DNA of 10,344 nucleotides from Candidatus Nanosynbacter colneyensis. Its GTDB lineage: Bacteria; Patescibacteriota; Saccharimonadia; Saccharimonadales; Saccharimonadaceae. The notes beneath the pieces are model-generated. The model had not been told where the DNA came from. It ran no database searches and saw only the letters and a program-made list of their open reading frames with translations. Position numbers and translations under genes: made by a program. The stretch covers positions 1 through 10,344 of the forward strand of contig JANDWE010000079.1 in NCBI GenBank assembly GCA_024330325.1, in the 5' to 3' direction. Below, piece after piece: positions 1 to 6,882 of this stretch. How positions within the stretch are numbered: position 1 is the stretch's first letter; each line of letters opens with the position of its first letter.

Positions 1-15
1 ATACTATTTTGCAAG

Positions 16-240
16 ATGCCACGGCGAAATTACTCAAAAAATAGTCAAAAAAGCCAAAAAACATCATTGATGTCAATTTCAGGGTTGGCTAATTGCCAGA
101 AAAAACGTCGCTTCTCAACAGAGATAAAAGCCCGCCAAGCAGCAGAAATCCAAGAATTAGCAAACCCGAATTTGTCGATTGATATATATCACTGCGAATG
201 GTGCAAAAATTGGCATTTGACGTCGAAGAATTCTAAATAG
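16..240 (+). CDS. Small Cys/His-containing conserved-type hypothetical protein
   Basis: The product is a basic 74-residue protein. It carries one Cys at residue 27 and a C-terminal cluster Cys60-x2-Cys63-x3-His67 within YHCEWCKNWHLTS, so it could bind a zinc ion through three Cys and one His. Between these lies a short amphipathic segment (about 36-50, TEIKARQAAEIQELANP) that looks helical. Small proteins with a C-terminal 'C-x2-C-x2-WHLTS' type ending are, from memory, common in candidate-phyla genomes, but I cannot name a function. The reading frame is open to the left edge, so the true start may lie outside the window. ATG at 16 has no clear Shine-Dalgarno sequence, and an internal ATG at 70 is another candidate. 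The gene ends 15 nt before the glutaredoxin promoter, so the two are probably transcribed separately. Confidence 0.6.
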   Translation: MPRRNYSKNSQKSQKTSLMSISGLANCQKKRRFSTEIKARQAAEIQELANPNLSIDIYHCEWCKNWHLTSKNSK

Positions 241-252
241 ACGTAACCGTTA

Positions 253-261
253 TGTTATAAT
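253..261 (+). promoter_or_regulatory. Extended -10 promoter of the glutaredoxin gene
   Basis: TGTTATAAT is a perfect extended -10 element (TGn followed by TATAAT). The hexamer where a -35 box would lie (233-238, CTAAAT) is weak, which is typical of extended -10 promoters. Transcription should start near 268 and leave a leader of about 20 nt containing AGGGGA, a plausible Shine-Dalgarno sequence just before the ATG at 289. Confidence 0.65.
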
Positions 262-288
262 TGGAAGTGTTATTAAATAGGGGAATAT

Positions 289-576
289 ATGAGCGAAGAC
301 ACAACGAACAACCATCAAGACACAAAAGTTGTCGTATACAACACTAGCTGGTGTGCGTTTTGCCACACGGAAATGGAATGGCTGAAGAAGCTGGGAATTG
401 ACTTTGTTTCCAAAGATATCGAGGCTGATCCTGGTGCAAAAGAGGAATTGCTAAATAAAAATGGCGGCAATTTCCAAGGCGTGCCCGTAACGGATATTAA
501 CGGAGAATTAGTGCTTGGTTTTGATCGACCGAAACTACAAGATTTGCTACGAAAAAACGGCTTACTAGCTGACTAA
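289..576 (+). CDS. Glutaredoxin-like thiol-disulfide oxidoreductase
   Basis: The protein is 95 residues, the usual size of a glutaredoxin. After a short hydrophilic leader comes a beta strand VVVYNTSW, then the redox motif Cys22-Ala-Phe-Cys25 at the start of a helix. The conserved cis-proline loop Gly-Val-Pro66-Val and the terminal helices follow, so the thioredoxin fold is complete. The family reduces disulfides or ribonucleotide reductase in the cytosol. The CxFC motif and the 'GVPVTDINGELVLGFD' ending resemble the NrdH/glutaredoxin-3 branch, but the physiological reductant cannot be read from here. There is no signal peptide. The gene has its own extended -10 promoter and, unlike most genes in the window, a normal leader with an AGGGGA ribosome binding site. 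A hairpin terminator follows. Confidence 0.88.
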   Translation: MSEDTTNNHQDTKVVVYNTSWCAFCHTEMEWLKKLGIDFVSKDIEADPGAKEELLNKNGGNFQGVPVTDINGELVLGFDRPKLQDLLRKNGLLAD

Positions 577-597
577 TTTCTTGAAAATAGACTTAAG

Positions 598-628
598 ATT
601 TTCCGTCAAATTCTGGCGGAAAATTTTT
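598..628. terminator. Hairpin terminator between convergent genes
   Basis: ATTTTCCG (598-605) is the exact reverse complement of CGGAAAAT (617-624), giving an 8-bp stem with an 11-nt loop followed by a T run (624-628) on the plus strand. It can terminate the glutaredoxin transcript. It begins right at the stop codon of the convergent ABC-F gene (627-629), so it may also work for the minus strand, although the T tract there is poor. Confidence 0.65.
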
Positions 629-2285
629 ATTCTGCGCCAATTTGCACAACTTTGCCGCCAAGTTTTTCGCGGAAATAATTATCGTGGCTAACGTAAAGAA
701 TCGCGCCGGAATATTTGACCAGCGCCGTTTCCAGCTCTTCGATGCTCGGCAAATCCAAATGATTCGTTGGCTCGTCCAGAACTAGCAGTTGCGGGTCGTT
801 CGCCAGCATGGAAATAATCTGAAAACGCGCCTGTTGACCGCCAGACAAGCGAGCCAGCGGCGTCATTCGATCAGCGTCTGTGAACAAATAGTCAGCCAAA
901 AGTTGCCGAATTTTCGTATCAGAAATCGACAAATCGCGACTCATATACAATTTTTCAATCGCTTTTTCTAACGGATCAGACAGATATCGCTCGTCAATTT
1001 CTTGCTCATAAACGCCAATTCGAACCTGCGGATCAAGGAAAATATCGCCAGAATAAAGAATAGGACCGCCGTCAAAACTCTTGCCCGACGCCAGAATCAT
1101 CCGAATCAACGTAGTCTTACCAGCGCCATTGCGGCCTCTAATTTCAATCGCTTCACCTTCGCGCAAATCAATATTCACGTCCTCAAATAATATCCGCTCA
1201 CCAATCCCAACCGCCACATTTTCCGCACGAACCAACACGTGCTGACTGCGACTGGACGCATCCTTCATGCTCAGGCGAATATTACGCGACTTGAATTTTC
1301 CGTAGCGCTCGGCGGATTTATAATCCAATTGACTAGCAGATTCTTTGTCAATCCAAAACGTCGGCTTTTCCATTTCCGACAATTCCGCTAGCTCCGATCG
1401 CGCCTCATTCTCCAAGCGCTTAAATTTCTGAATCGTGCCAGGATTACGCGACTTTTCCTTAAGCCTTTGATAGTCCAAAACTTTTTGTTTCAGGTTAACA
1501 ATCCGCTTCTCAATCTGCTCAAAATTGTTCATTCCAGCCGTCGTCGCTTGCGCGTTCTGCTTCAAATACGCGTCGTAATTTCCGCGGTAACTCACGGCTT
1601 GTCCGTCCTTAATCTCAACTATTCGATCAACTTGCCCAAGTACATCGCGATCATGTGTAATGATTAGCATCGCTTGATGTGGCTGCGAATTCATCCAATC
1701 AATAAACTGCTGTTTCGCAACGTAATCCATGTGGTTGGTCGGCTCGTCAATCAGCGCCAAATGCGCCTCCGAGTGCATAATTTTAACAATTTCCACCAGC
1801 CTTTTTTGACCGCCAGACAGGGAAGAAATCCGCCGATTACCATAACCATCTAACTGAAACTTGCTCAGCTCTCGCTCAATTTTTTCTTCAACTTGATAAA
1901 ATCCTTTTTGGTCAAATCGTTCCAAAGCCTGTGTATATTCTTCAATCTTTCGCATATTATCGCCCATAGTCAGCGGATATTCATCAATAATTTTCTTTAG
2001 CTTGGAATATTCTGGAAGCCCGCCAAGAATATACGACATAACCGTTTGATCACCCAAGCCGTGATGTTCCTGAGCGGTAGTCGCAACCGTAATGCCGCGC
2101 CGAAAAATAACCTCTCCCGTATAATCAGTGTCTTTTCCGCTCAATATTCCAAACAGCGTCGACTTACCGACGCCGTTACGGCCAACCACGCCGACTTTCT
2201 CGCCGTCGTCCACACTGAACTTGACGTCTTTCATCAACATCTTATCGCCAAAACTTTTTTCAGTAATGTGAATGTCGGCTATCAT
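627..2285 (-). CDS. ABC-F family ATPase
   Basis: The protein has 552 residues from the chosen start. It contains two tandem ATP-binding cassettes and no membrane segment, which is the ABC-F architecture of ribosome-associated translation factors. Cassette 1 has Walker A GRNGVGKST (35-43), signature LSGGQ (156-160) and Walker B LALIDE (176-181) followed by PTNH. Cassette 2 has Walker A GRNGAGKTT (384-392), LSGGQ (480-484) and Walker B LLVLDE (500-505) with PTNHLD. The charged inter-domain linker, about residues 250-335, fits the P-site tRNA-interaction motif region. Whether it is an EttA-type housekeeping factor or a ribosome-protection resistance factor cannot be decided from this. The frame opens 14 codons further upstream (2327), but the -10 element TGTTACAAT at 2295-2303 would put transcription start downstream of that, so ATG 2285 is preferred. 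It is divergent from smpB. Confidence 0.9.
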   Translation of the reverse strand: MIADIHITEKSFGDKMLMKDVKFSVDDGEKVGVVGRNGVGKSTLFGILSGKDTDYTGEVIFRRGITVATTAQEHHGLGDQTVMSYILGGLPEYSKLKKIIDEYPLTMGDNMRKIEEYTQALERFDQKGFYQVEEKIERELSKFQLDGYGNRRISSLSGGQKRLVEIVKIMHSEAHLALIDEPTNHMDYVAKQQFIDWMNSQPHQAMLIITHDRDVLGQVDRIVEIKDGQAVSYRGNYDAYLKQNAQATTAGMNNFEQIEKRIVNLKQKVLDYQRLKEKSRNPGTIQKFKRLENEARSELAELSEMEKPTFWIDKESASQLDYKSAERYGKFKSRNIRLSMKDASSRSQHVLVRAENVAVGIGERILFEDVNIDLREGEAIEIRGRNGAGKTTLIRMILASGKSFDGGPILYSGDIFLDPQVRIGVYEQEIDERYLSDPLEKAIEKLYMSRDLSISDTKIRQLLADYLFTDADRMTPLARLSGGQQARFQIISMLANDPQLLVLDEPTNHLDLPSIEELETALVKYSGAILYVSHDNYFREKLGGKVVQIGAE

Positions 2286-2294
2286 GCTTGAGAT

Positions 2295-2303
2295 ATTGTA
2301 ACA
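2295..2303 (-). promoter_or_regulatory. Extended -10 promoter of the ABC-F gene
   Basis: On the minus strand this reads TGTTACAAT, one mismatch from a perfect extended -10. Only 9 nt separate it from ATG 2285, so transcription would begin about 0-3 nt before the start codon. No Shine-Dalgarno sequence lies in the gap (ATCTCAAGC). Confidence 0.55.
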
Positions 2304-2358
2304 TAAGTCACATTTCAGCCGCACCAAACTAGCCTAAATATACTGTCGCGTTAAGTTT

Positions 2359-2367
2359 TGCTATAAT
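2359..2367 (+). promoter_or_regulatory. Extended -10 promoter of smpB, leaderless configuration
   Basis: TGCTATAAT is a perfect extended -10 element ending 7 nt before the ATG at 2375. The expected start of transcription is at or one base before the A of the ATG. The gap ATAATCC has no Shine-Dalgarno sequence. Confidence 0.65.
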
Positions 2368-2374
2368 ATAATCC

Positions 2375-2851
2375 ATGTCAAAGCCAAAAGCTAAAAAACC
2401 AGCCACACAGAACATTGTCAATCGTCGTGCACGGTTTGATTATGAACTTGGCGAAGAAATCGTTGCCGGCTTGGTTTTAACTGGAATGGAAGTACGAGCC
2501 GCCAGAGAAGGCCACGTCCAGCTTAAAGGCTCATTTATTAGCTTAAGAAACGGCGAATTGTGGCTAAATAACGCCAGCTTTTCACTGCGATTAAACGTTC
2601 GCGGAGAAGCAAATAGCCGCTCAGTCGATACTTCGGCGCGGAAATTGCTAGTCAGCAAAAAACAATTGTCCAATTTTACCGAAGCCAAAAAACAGGGAAT
2701 GACAATCGTCCCGACCAAATTATTGACCAATGGAAAGTTTATTAAAGTTGTAATTGCGCTCGGAAAAGGTAAGAAAAATTACGACAAGCGCCAAACCATC
2801 AAACGCCGCGACCAAGACCGAGAAACCAGGCGACTTATCTCCAATAGATAA
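2375..2851 (+). CDS. smpB: SsrA-binding protein SmpB
   Basis: The product is 158 residues, the normal length for SmpB. SmpB binds the tRNA-like part of tmRNA and brings it to stalled ribosomes for trans-translation. Recognisable family segments are NRRARFDYELGEEIVAGLVLTGMEVRAAREG near the N-terminus (the beta-barrel that binds tmRNA), LKGSFISLRNGELWLNN, and the diagnostic GKGKKNYDKRQTIKRRDQDRETRR near the C-terminus, followed by the basic tail that enters the ribosome. No tmRNA gene is visible in the window. The start is fixed by the -10 element 7 nt upstream, which leaves no room for an earlier start. The gene converges with a glycosyltransferase gene 29 nt downstream, and I see no clear terminator in that gap. 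Confidence 0.95.
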   Translation: MSKPKAKKPATQNIVNRRARFDYELGEEIVAGLVLTGMEVRAAREGHVQLKGSFISLRNGELWLNNASFSLRLNVRGEANSRSVDTSARKLLVSKKQLSNFTEAKKQGMTIVPTKLLTNGKFIKVVIALGKGKKNYDKRQTIKRRDQDRETRRLISNR

Positions 2852-2880
2852 TCGCATTGACTACGAACTCGACTCAGAAT

Positions 2881-4179
2881 TTATTGATTTTCGCGCGCTT
2901 TAATTAGATTTTCATAAAGCTTTTCAAGTTTCTTCACTTGACTGCGCTCTGTGAATTTATTAGCCAGCTTTTTACTTTCAGCACTAAATTCCGCTTGTTT
3001 TTTCGGACTTTTTAGAATCGCAATTACTTTTTCCGCGACACTTTCTGGATTATTTTCTGCAAAATAGCCATTAACTCTATCCTTCACAACCTCTGAAACT
3101 TCCTTGTCGATAATAACAATCGGCTTTCCAGCGTGAGCAGCTTCGTGAAGAACCCAGCCTTGCGTATCTTTAAGCGAAGGAAAAGTAAACACGTTCATCA
3201 CTTTATACGCCACGCCCAAATCTTCTCGCGGCATAGCGCCAGTAAATATAATCCTATCCGCAAAATCCGTCTCGGCTGCCATTTTTTCCAAAGTCTTTCG
3301 ATATTCAAAATCACCGACAAACAACAGCTTTGATTTTGGACGAGCTTCGGCAATAAACTCGCTAAACGCCTGAATCAAAATTGGCAAATTCTTTTCCTCA
3401 CCCAAACGCCCAACAAATCCAAACACTTCATCTTTTTCATCAAGACCCCATTGCTCGCGAAATTCCGCAACTCGTTTCGCGCCCGCCCGCGGAAGAGCAT
3501 TCACGCCGTTTGGCATTAAAGTAACATCGTACGTGTAATCTTCGGTCTGCCAAGATTCCAATTGATCGCGGCTTTTACGCGACAGAGCAATCACCGCATC
3601 CGCCTTACTGTATAAAATAGTAATAACGCGCTCAATAATATCTTTATTCCATTTCGTTACGCCATTACGCGGACGATAAAGCTTAGCAACTTCCAGTAAA
3701 TCCTGTCCATTCAATTTTACCGACAATGGAAAAACCACTCCCGCCAACGCCAAAACTCCTGGCAAAACCGCAGGATAATGATCGACGAATTCGTATAGAT
3801 CCGTACAATGCTGAATAATCAAAGGAATATTATTTTTCTTCGCCGCCTTCACGCCCAATAGACCAATTTGCGACGGCGTAAAAATATGAACGACGTCCAG
3901 ATGCATATTAGCAATTTGACGCTGCACCACAGGAGGGAAGAACACCGACGTGTCGTAATCATCAAAGAACGCGCCCGTAATTGAGCGGAAACGAATTATT
4001 CGACTATTCTCATCTTCGTGGAGAAGTTCGGCTTGCTTGGATGGACTAATAGACTTTGCTGGACAAAAAACATAAACCTCATGACCCAAAGCTTCCAGCT
4101 CGTGCTTTAATGATTCGACAACGTAAACGATACCGTTAATGGACGGCCTGTAACTGTCCGTAAAAAGTCCTATCCTCAT
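2881..4179 (-). CDS. GT4 glycosyltransferase, LafA/diacylglycerol glucosyltransferase-like
   Basis: The protein has 432 residues with the two-Rossmann (GT-B) layout of family 4. The N-terminus MRIGLFTDSYRPSINGIV closely resembles 1,2-diacylglycerol 3-glucosyltransferases (LafA, alMGS) and the related mannosyltransferase PimB. It is followed by VVHIFTPSQIGLLG, the donor-domain motif GRLGEEKN (257-264) and the signature FPSLKDTQGWVLHEAAHAGKP (333-353). In this last motif the usual E-x7-E starts with Asp338 instead of Glu, while Glu346 is kept. The likely role is attaching the first sugar to diacylglycerol at the cytoplasmic face of the membrane, using a nucleotide sugar. Its pairing with the adjacent LafB-like gene supports this. 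Other lipid or glycan acceptors remain possible. A separate -10 element lies in the 19-nt gap upstream, so it can be transcribed independently. Confidence 0.8.
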   Translation of the reverse strand: MRIGLFTDSYRPSINGIVYVVESLKHELEALGHEVYVFCPAKSISPSKQAELLHEDENSRIIRFRSITGAFFDDYDTSVFFPPVVQRQIANMHLDVVHIFTPSQIGLLGVKAAKKNNIPLIIQHCTDLYEFVDHYPAVLPGVLALAGVVFPLSVKLNGQDLLEVAKLYRPRNGVTKWNKDIIERVITILYSKADAVIALSRKSRDQLESWQTEDYTYDVTLMPNGVNALPRAGAKRVAEFREQWGLDEKDEVFGFVGRLGEEKNLPILIQAFSEFIAEARPKSKLLFVGDFEYRKTLEKMAAETDFADRIIFTGAMPREDLGVAYKVMNVFTFPSLKDTQGWVLHEAAHAGKPIVIIDKEVSEVVKDRVNGYFAENNPESVAEKVIAILKSPKKQAEFSAESKKLANKFTERSQVKKLEKLYENLIKARENQ

Positions 4180-4188
4180 AATAGCCCC

Positions 4189-4197
4189 ATTATACCA
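4189..4197 (-). promoter_or_regulatory. Extended -10 promoter of the LafA-like gene
   Basis: The minus strand reads TGGTATAAT, a perfect extended -10, in the 19-nt gap between two co-directional glycosyltransferase genes, directly after the stop codon of the upstream gene. The ATG at 4179 follows after 9 nt (GGGGCTATT), so the transcript would have a leader of about 0-3 nt. Confidence 0.6.
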
Positions 4198-4198
4198 T

Positions 4199-5221
4199 TT
4201 ATATCAGCGATCGATAAAATTCGACCAATCGCTCGGCGCCAGCACTGCTGTCAAAACGCTCAGCAATTTTCTCAGCACCAAGTTGCGCTTTCTTATAAGC
4301 TTTCTTATCTTTGCGCAATTTACTGATCAACTCCAAGAACTCATCGTCTGTTTTCGCCATAACAGCGTCGCCCTTAAATGTGTCGTTATATTGCGGAATG
4401 TCGCGTAGAATGATCGGCAAGCCAGCGCCAGCCGCCTCCAAAACGCACATAGGATGATTTTCCTGCATAGCTGGCAGAACAAAAACGTCGGTAGCGACAT
4501 AATAGTCACGAACATTCTCCAAAGGTATAACGCCAGTTACAGTGAGATTATTCGGCGCATTTTTTATCATATTTTGCATGGCGTTATAATCCGCGCCCAA
4601 ATTCTTAAACGGAATTCCTCCCACCCAGAAAAACTTCACATCTGGCATTTCTTTAGCAGCTTTTATTAAAATATCCAAACGTTTTCGCGGCTGAACTTGA
4701 CCATTTCCCATAACCACAAAATCATCATCCTTCAAGCCAAGCTTCTTCCGAGCCGACTTTTTCTCCGCAGCAGAATGCTTGTATCTCGACATATTTATCG
4801 TATTGTAAAGAACTTTCGTCTTTGGTACGTGCATATCATTTATCAACTCATCAGCAACCATACCAGAGCAGGCCAAAACCAAATCAGCCTTTTTGTAAAA
4901 GAATTTCAGCCACGCTCGACCTAAAGGCTTCCAATATTTCGCGCCTTTAATCGAACCGATAAAACTATCCGGCACAATGTGAGCAGAAACAACTTTTTTG
5001 CCACTTTTTTTCATCAAATGCCGGAACGAATACAAACCCATAGTCTGAATATGAACAATGTCAGCGGGACGATCAGACTTCACTTCAATATCAATATCTT
5101 TTCTTTTACGCAGCGCGTCCGTAATCTCCTTATAAGCCGTATGCACACCGTGACCCTGAACGGTGAATTCGCTCTCAGAAATCATATTAACAATTAGTTT
5201 TTTATCATCTTTCTTACTCAT
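4199..5221 (-). CDS. GT4 glycosyltransferase, LafB/CpoA-like (second glycolipid sugar)
   Basis: The protein has 340 residues and a GT-B fold. Several stretches match what I know of LafB/CpoA, which adds the second sugar to monoglucosyl-diacylglycerol: the N-terminal VQGHGVHTAYKEI (21-33), ADIVHIQT (53-60), HIVPDSFIGSIK (81-92), GNGQVQPRK (172-180), FFWVGGIPF (197-205) and the catalytic motif ENHPMCVLEAAGAGLPIILRD with Glu254-x7-Glu262 intact. The N-terminus lacks a membrane segment, so the enzyme is probably a peripheral membrane protein like its relatives. In Listeria and Streptococcus the two enzymes are encoded by adjacent genes, as here. A -10 element (TGCTATACT) lies 6 nt before the ATG, and the upstream hydrolase gene stops 20 nt away. 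Confidence 0.8.
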   Translation of the reverse strand: MSKKDDKKLIVNMISESEFTVQGHGVHTAYKEITDALRKRKDIDIEVKSDRPADIVHIQTMGLYSFRHLMKKSGKKVVSAHIVPDSFIGSIKGAKYWKPLGRAWLKFFYKKADLVLACSGMVADELINDMHVPKTKVLYNTINMSRYKHSAAEKKSARKKLGLKDDDFVVMGNGQVQPRKRLDILIKAAKEMPDVKFFWVGGIPFKNLGADYNAMQNMIKNAPNNLTVTGVIPLENVRDYYVATDVFVLPAMQENHPMCVLEAAGAGLPIILRDIPQYNDTFKGDAVMAKTDDEFLELISKLRKDKKAYKKAQLGAEKIAERFDSSAGAERLVEFYRSLI

Positions 5222-5227
5222 ACCTAC

Positions 5228-5236
5228 AGTATAGCA
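5228..5236 (-). promoter_or_regulatory. Extended -10 promoter of the LafB-like gene
   Basis: The minus strand reads TGCTATACT, ending 6 nt before the ATG at 5221 (gap GTAGGT). Transcription would start at about the first base of the start codon. Confidence 0.55.
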
Positions 5237-5241
5237 AATAA

Positions 5242-6045
5242 TTATTCCGCCAATATCAATTCGGCAACCAGTTCTGGGCTGTCCAACACCGACAAATGCC
5301 CCGTATCAAGCTCCACAAATTTATCAATTTTTACACCATCGGCGGCGTTGGCTGGAAGCGAAATCTTGTCCCGTCGCCCAACTATCAATCCCGTAAATTC
5401 GCGCTCAGAAATAATAATTTTTTCACCCCGAGAAATATCCCGCGCAATTTTCGATTGCTCCAAATATTGCCGCCGCGTTACTTGCGTATTTTTCGTCAGC
5501 CACCGTATCAAATCCACGGTGCTTTTCCGTCTATTATTCACCAAGCACAGCCCACGGAACACCGAAAAATAATAGTTCAAATAAATATATTGACTTATCC
5601 GACGAGAGTGGTAAAAGAACGACGAGGAAATTTTCGATATGGCCGAAGTTCTAATCGGAGGGCTGATGTACCAAATTTTCCGGCATCGCATTTTATTTGC
5701 CGCCAGACATCCAAGCGAATGGGCGACAACCTCGTCAATTGACACGCCTTTACCGTCAAAAGCCGACATCAAATTCATCGCCCAATTTTCAACGTCGCTC
5801 ATTTTCATATTTTTTATCAATTGACTTCTACCGTGAGAAGGCAAGTCAACAAACACCAAATTCGCGTCATTTTTCAGGTGATAAGCCAGCGGAATCAGCC
5901 CGTGAAAATCGCCACCAATACCGTGAATTAGCAAAATAGTTTTATTCGAGCCGCCTTGATAAAAATAGCAAGCAGTTTTCACGCCTCCGACGTCCATAAA
6001 GCCGCTTGATATTTCGCCCAAAAACTTATCGTACATTGGTAGCAT
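5242..6045 (-). CDS. Alpha/beta hydrolase
   Basis: This is a 267-residue soluble alpha/beta-hydrolase-fold protein. Counted from the start at 6045, the oxyanion-loop motif LIHGIGG has His41-Gly42. VDLPSHGRS follows at about 66-74, and the nucleophile elbow AHSLG has Ser110. The acid is probably Asp225 in VGRRDKIS and the base is His249 in DTGHLSVL, so the triad appears complete. A lid or cap region rich in aromatic and basic residues lies at about 125-190. The fold covers esterases, lipases and other hydrolases, and the substrate cannot be read. Its place upstream of two glycolipid-type glycosyltransferases makes a lipid ester plausible, but this is inference. An ATG at 6051 is in frame, but the -10 at 6055-6060 ends only 3 nt before it, so ATG 6045 is preferred. 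Confidence 0.85.
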   Translation of the reverse strand: MLPMYDKFLGEISSGFMDVGGVKTACYFYQGGSNKTILLIHGIGGDFHGLIPLAYHLKNDANLVFVDLPSHGRSQLIKNMKMSDVENWAMNLMSAFDGKGVSIDEVVAHSLGCLAANKMRCRKIWYISPPIRTSAISKISSSFFYHSRRISQYIYLNYYFSVFRGLCLVNNRRKSTVDLIRWLTKNTQVTRRQYLEQSKIARDISRGEKIIISEREFTGLIVGRRDKISLPANAADGVKIDKFVELDTGHLSVLDSPELVAELILAE

Positions 6046-6054
6046 ATTCATTAA

Positions 6055-6063
6055 ATTATATCA
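6055..6063 (-). promoter_or_regulatory. Extended -10 promoter of the hydrolase gene
   Basis: The minus strand reads TGATATAAT, a perfect extended -10. It is 3 nt before ATG 6051 and 9 nt before ATG 6045, which favours the second as the translated start. It sits back to back with the exonuclease III -10 element, 9 bp away on the other strand. Confidence 0.6.
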
Positions 6064-6069
6064 TCACGG

Positions 6070-6075
6070 TATAAT
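6070..6075 (+). promoter_or_regulatory. -10 promoter of the exonuclease III gene, leaderless configuration
   Basis: TATAAT ends 6 nt before the ATG at 6082 (gap AAAACT). No TG extension is present (CGG instead), and the hexamer 17 bp upstream is TTCATT, a partial -35 match. No Shine-Dalgarno sequence is present. Confidence 0.55.
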
Positions 6076-6081
6076 AAAACT

Positions 6082-6882
6082 ATGAAGCTTTTCTCTTGGA
6101 ACGTAAACGGCATTCGTGCGGTCATCAATAAGGGTGAATTTGCGAAGTTCATCGACACGTACAATCCAGATATTTTATGCCTACAAGAAACCAAAGCCAC
6201 ACGAGATCAAGTTGAAATTGACCTGCCAAATTATCACGAGCATTTCTATTCCGCCGCCAAAAAAGGCTATTCTGGCACGGCGATTTTCTCAAAAATTCCG
6301 CCTCTGAGCTGGCGCGACGGTTTTCCACCAAATATTATTGAGCAATTTGATTTGACGGGCGACGAATACGGCAATCCAGCCGACGAAGGACGAATTATCA
6401 CCGCCGAATTTGACGATTTTTGGGTTGTCAATTGTTACACTCCGAACTCAAAAGGGGATTTGAGCCGATTGGATTTGCGATATAAAAAATGGGACAAGGC
6501 GGTGTTGGCTTATCTGGAAGAATTGGAATTATCAAAGCCAGTCCTTTACTGTGGCGATATGAACGTGGCACATCAGGAAATTGACTTGGCAAATCCGAAA
6601 CCTAACGTCGGCAAGCACGGCTTCACCGACGAAGAAAGGGAAGGTTTTCAGAACTATTTGGACGCTGGATTCACAGACACTTTCCGGTCGGTTTTCCCTG
6701 AAAAAACTGGCGCGTATACTTGGTGGACGCACTGGGCTAATGCCAGGGCGCGAAATGTTGGTTGGCGGATTGACTATTGGCTGGCGTCGCGTGAAATCGC
6801 AAATCGCGTTACTAATCCGCAAATTCATCCAGAACAGATGGGCAGCGATCATTGTCCGGTGAGCATTGAGGTAAATTTGTAA
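6082..6882 (+). CDS. xth: Exodeoxyribonuclease III (AP endonuclease)
   Basis: The protein has 266 residues, the standard length of the ExoIII/Xth family. The enzyme cuts DNA 5' to abasic sites and removes 3'-blocking groups in base excision repair. All catalytic positions of the exonuclease-endonuclease-phosphatase fold can be followed: Asn7 (SWNVNGIR), Glu36 (LQETK), Tyr119 (NCYTPNS), Asp159 and Asn161 (CGDMNVAH), Asp231 (GWRIDYWL) and the Asp256-His257 pair (GSDHCPVS). The TWWTHWANARARNVGWRIDY segment belongs to the ExoIII branch. The start is fixed by the -10 element 6 nt upstream. Its stop codon overlaps the next gene's ATG (TAATG), so the two are co-translated. Confidence 0.96.
   Translation: MKLFSWNVNGIRAVINKGEFAKFIDTYNPDILCLQETKATRDQVEIDLPNYHEHFYSAAKKGYSGTAIFSKIPPLSWRDGFPPNIIEQFDLTGDEYGNPADEGRIITAEFDDFWVVNCYTPNSKGDLSRLDLRYKKWDKAVLAYLEELELSKPVLYCGDMNVAHQEIDLANPKPNVGKHGFTDEEREGFQNYLDAGFTDTFRSVFPEKTGAYTWWTHWANARARNVGWRIDYWLASREIANRVTNPQIHPEQMGSDHCPVSIEVNL

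Noticed and set aside
2286..2327. Fourteen extra N-terminal codons for the ABC-F protein (start at 2327)
   Set aside because: The -10 element at 2295-2303 would put transcription start downstream of this codon, and the extra residues do not resemble the family's N-terminus.
5296..5742. 148-codon open frame on the plus strand, antisense to the hydrolase
   Set aside because: The hydrolase on the other strand has a complete catalytic motif set; this frame has no recognisable motif and no ribosome site.
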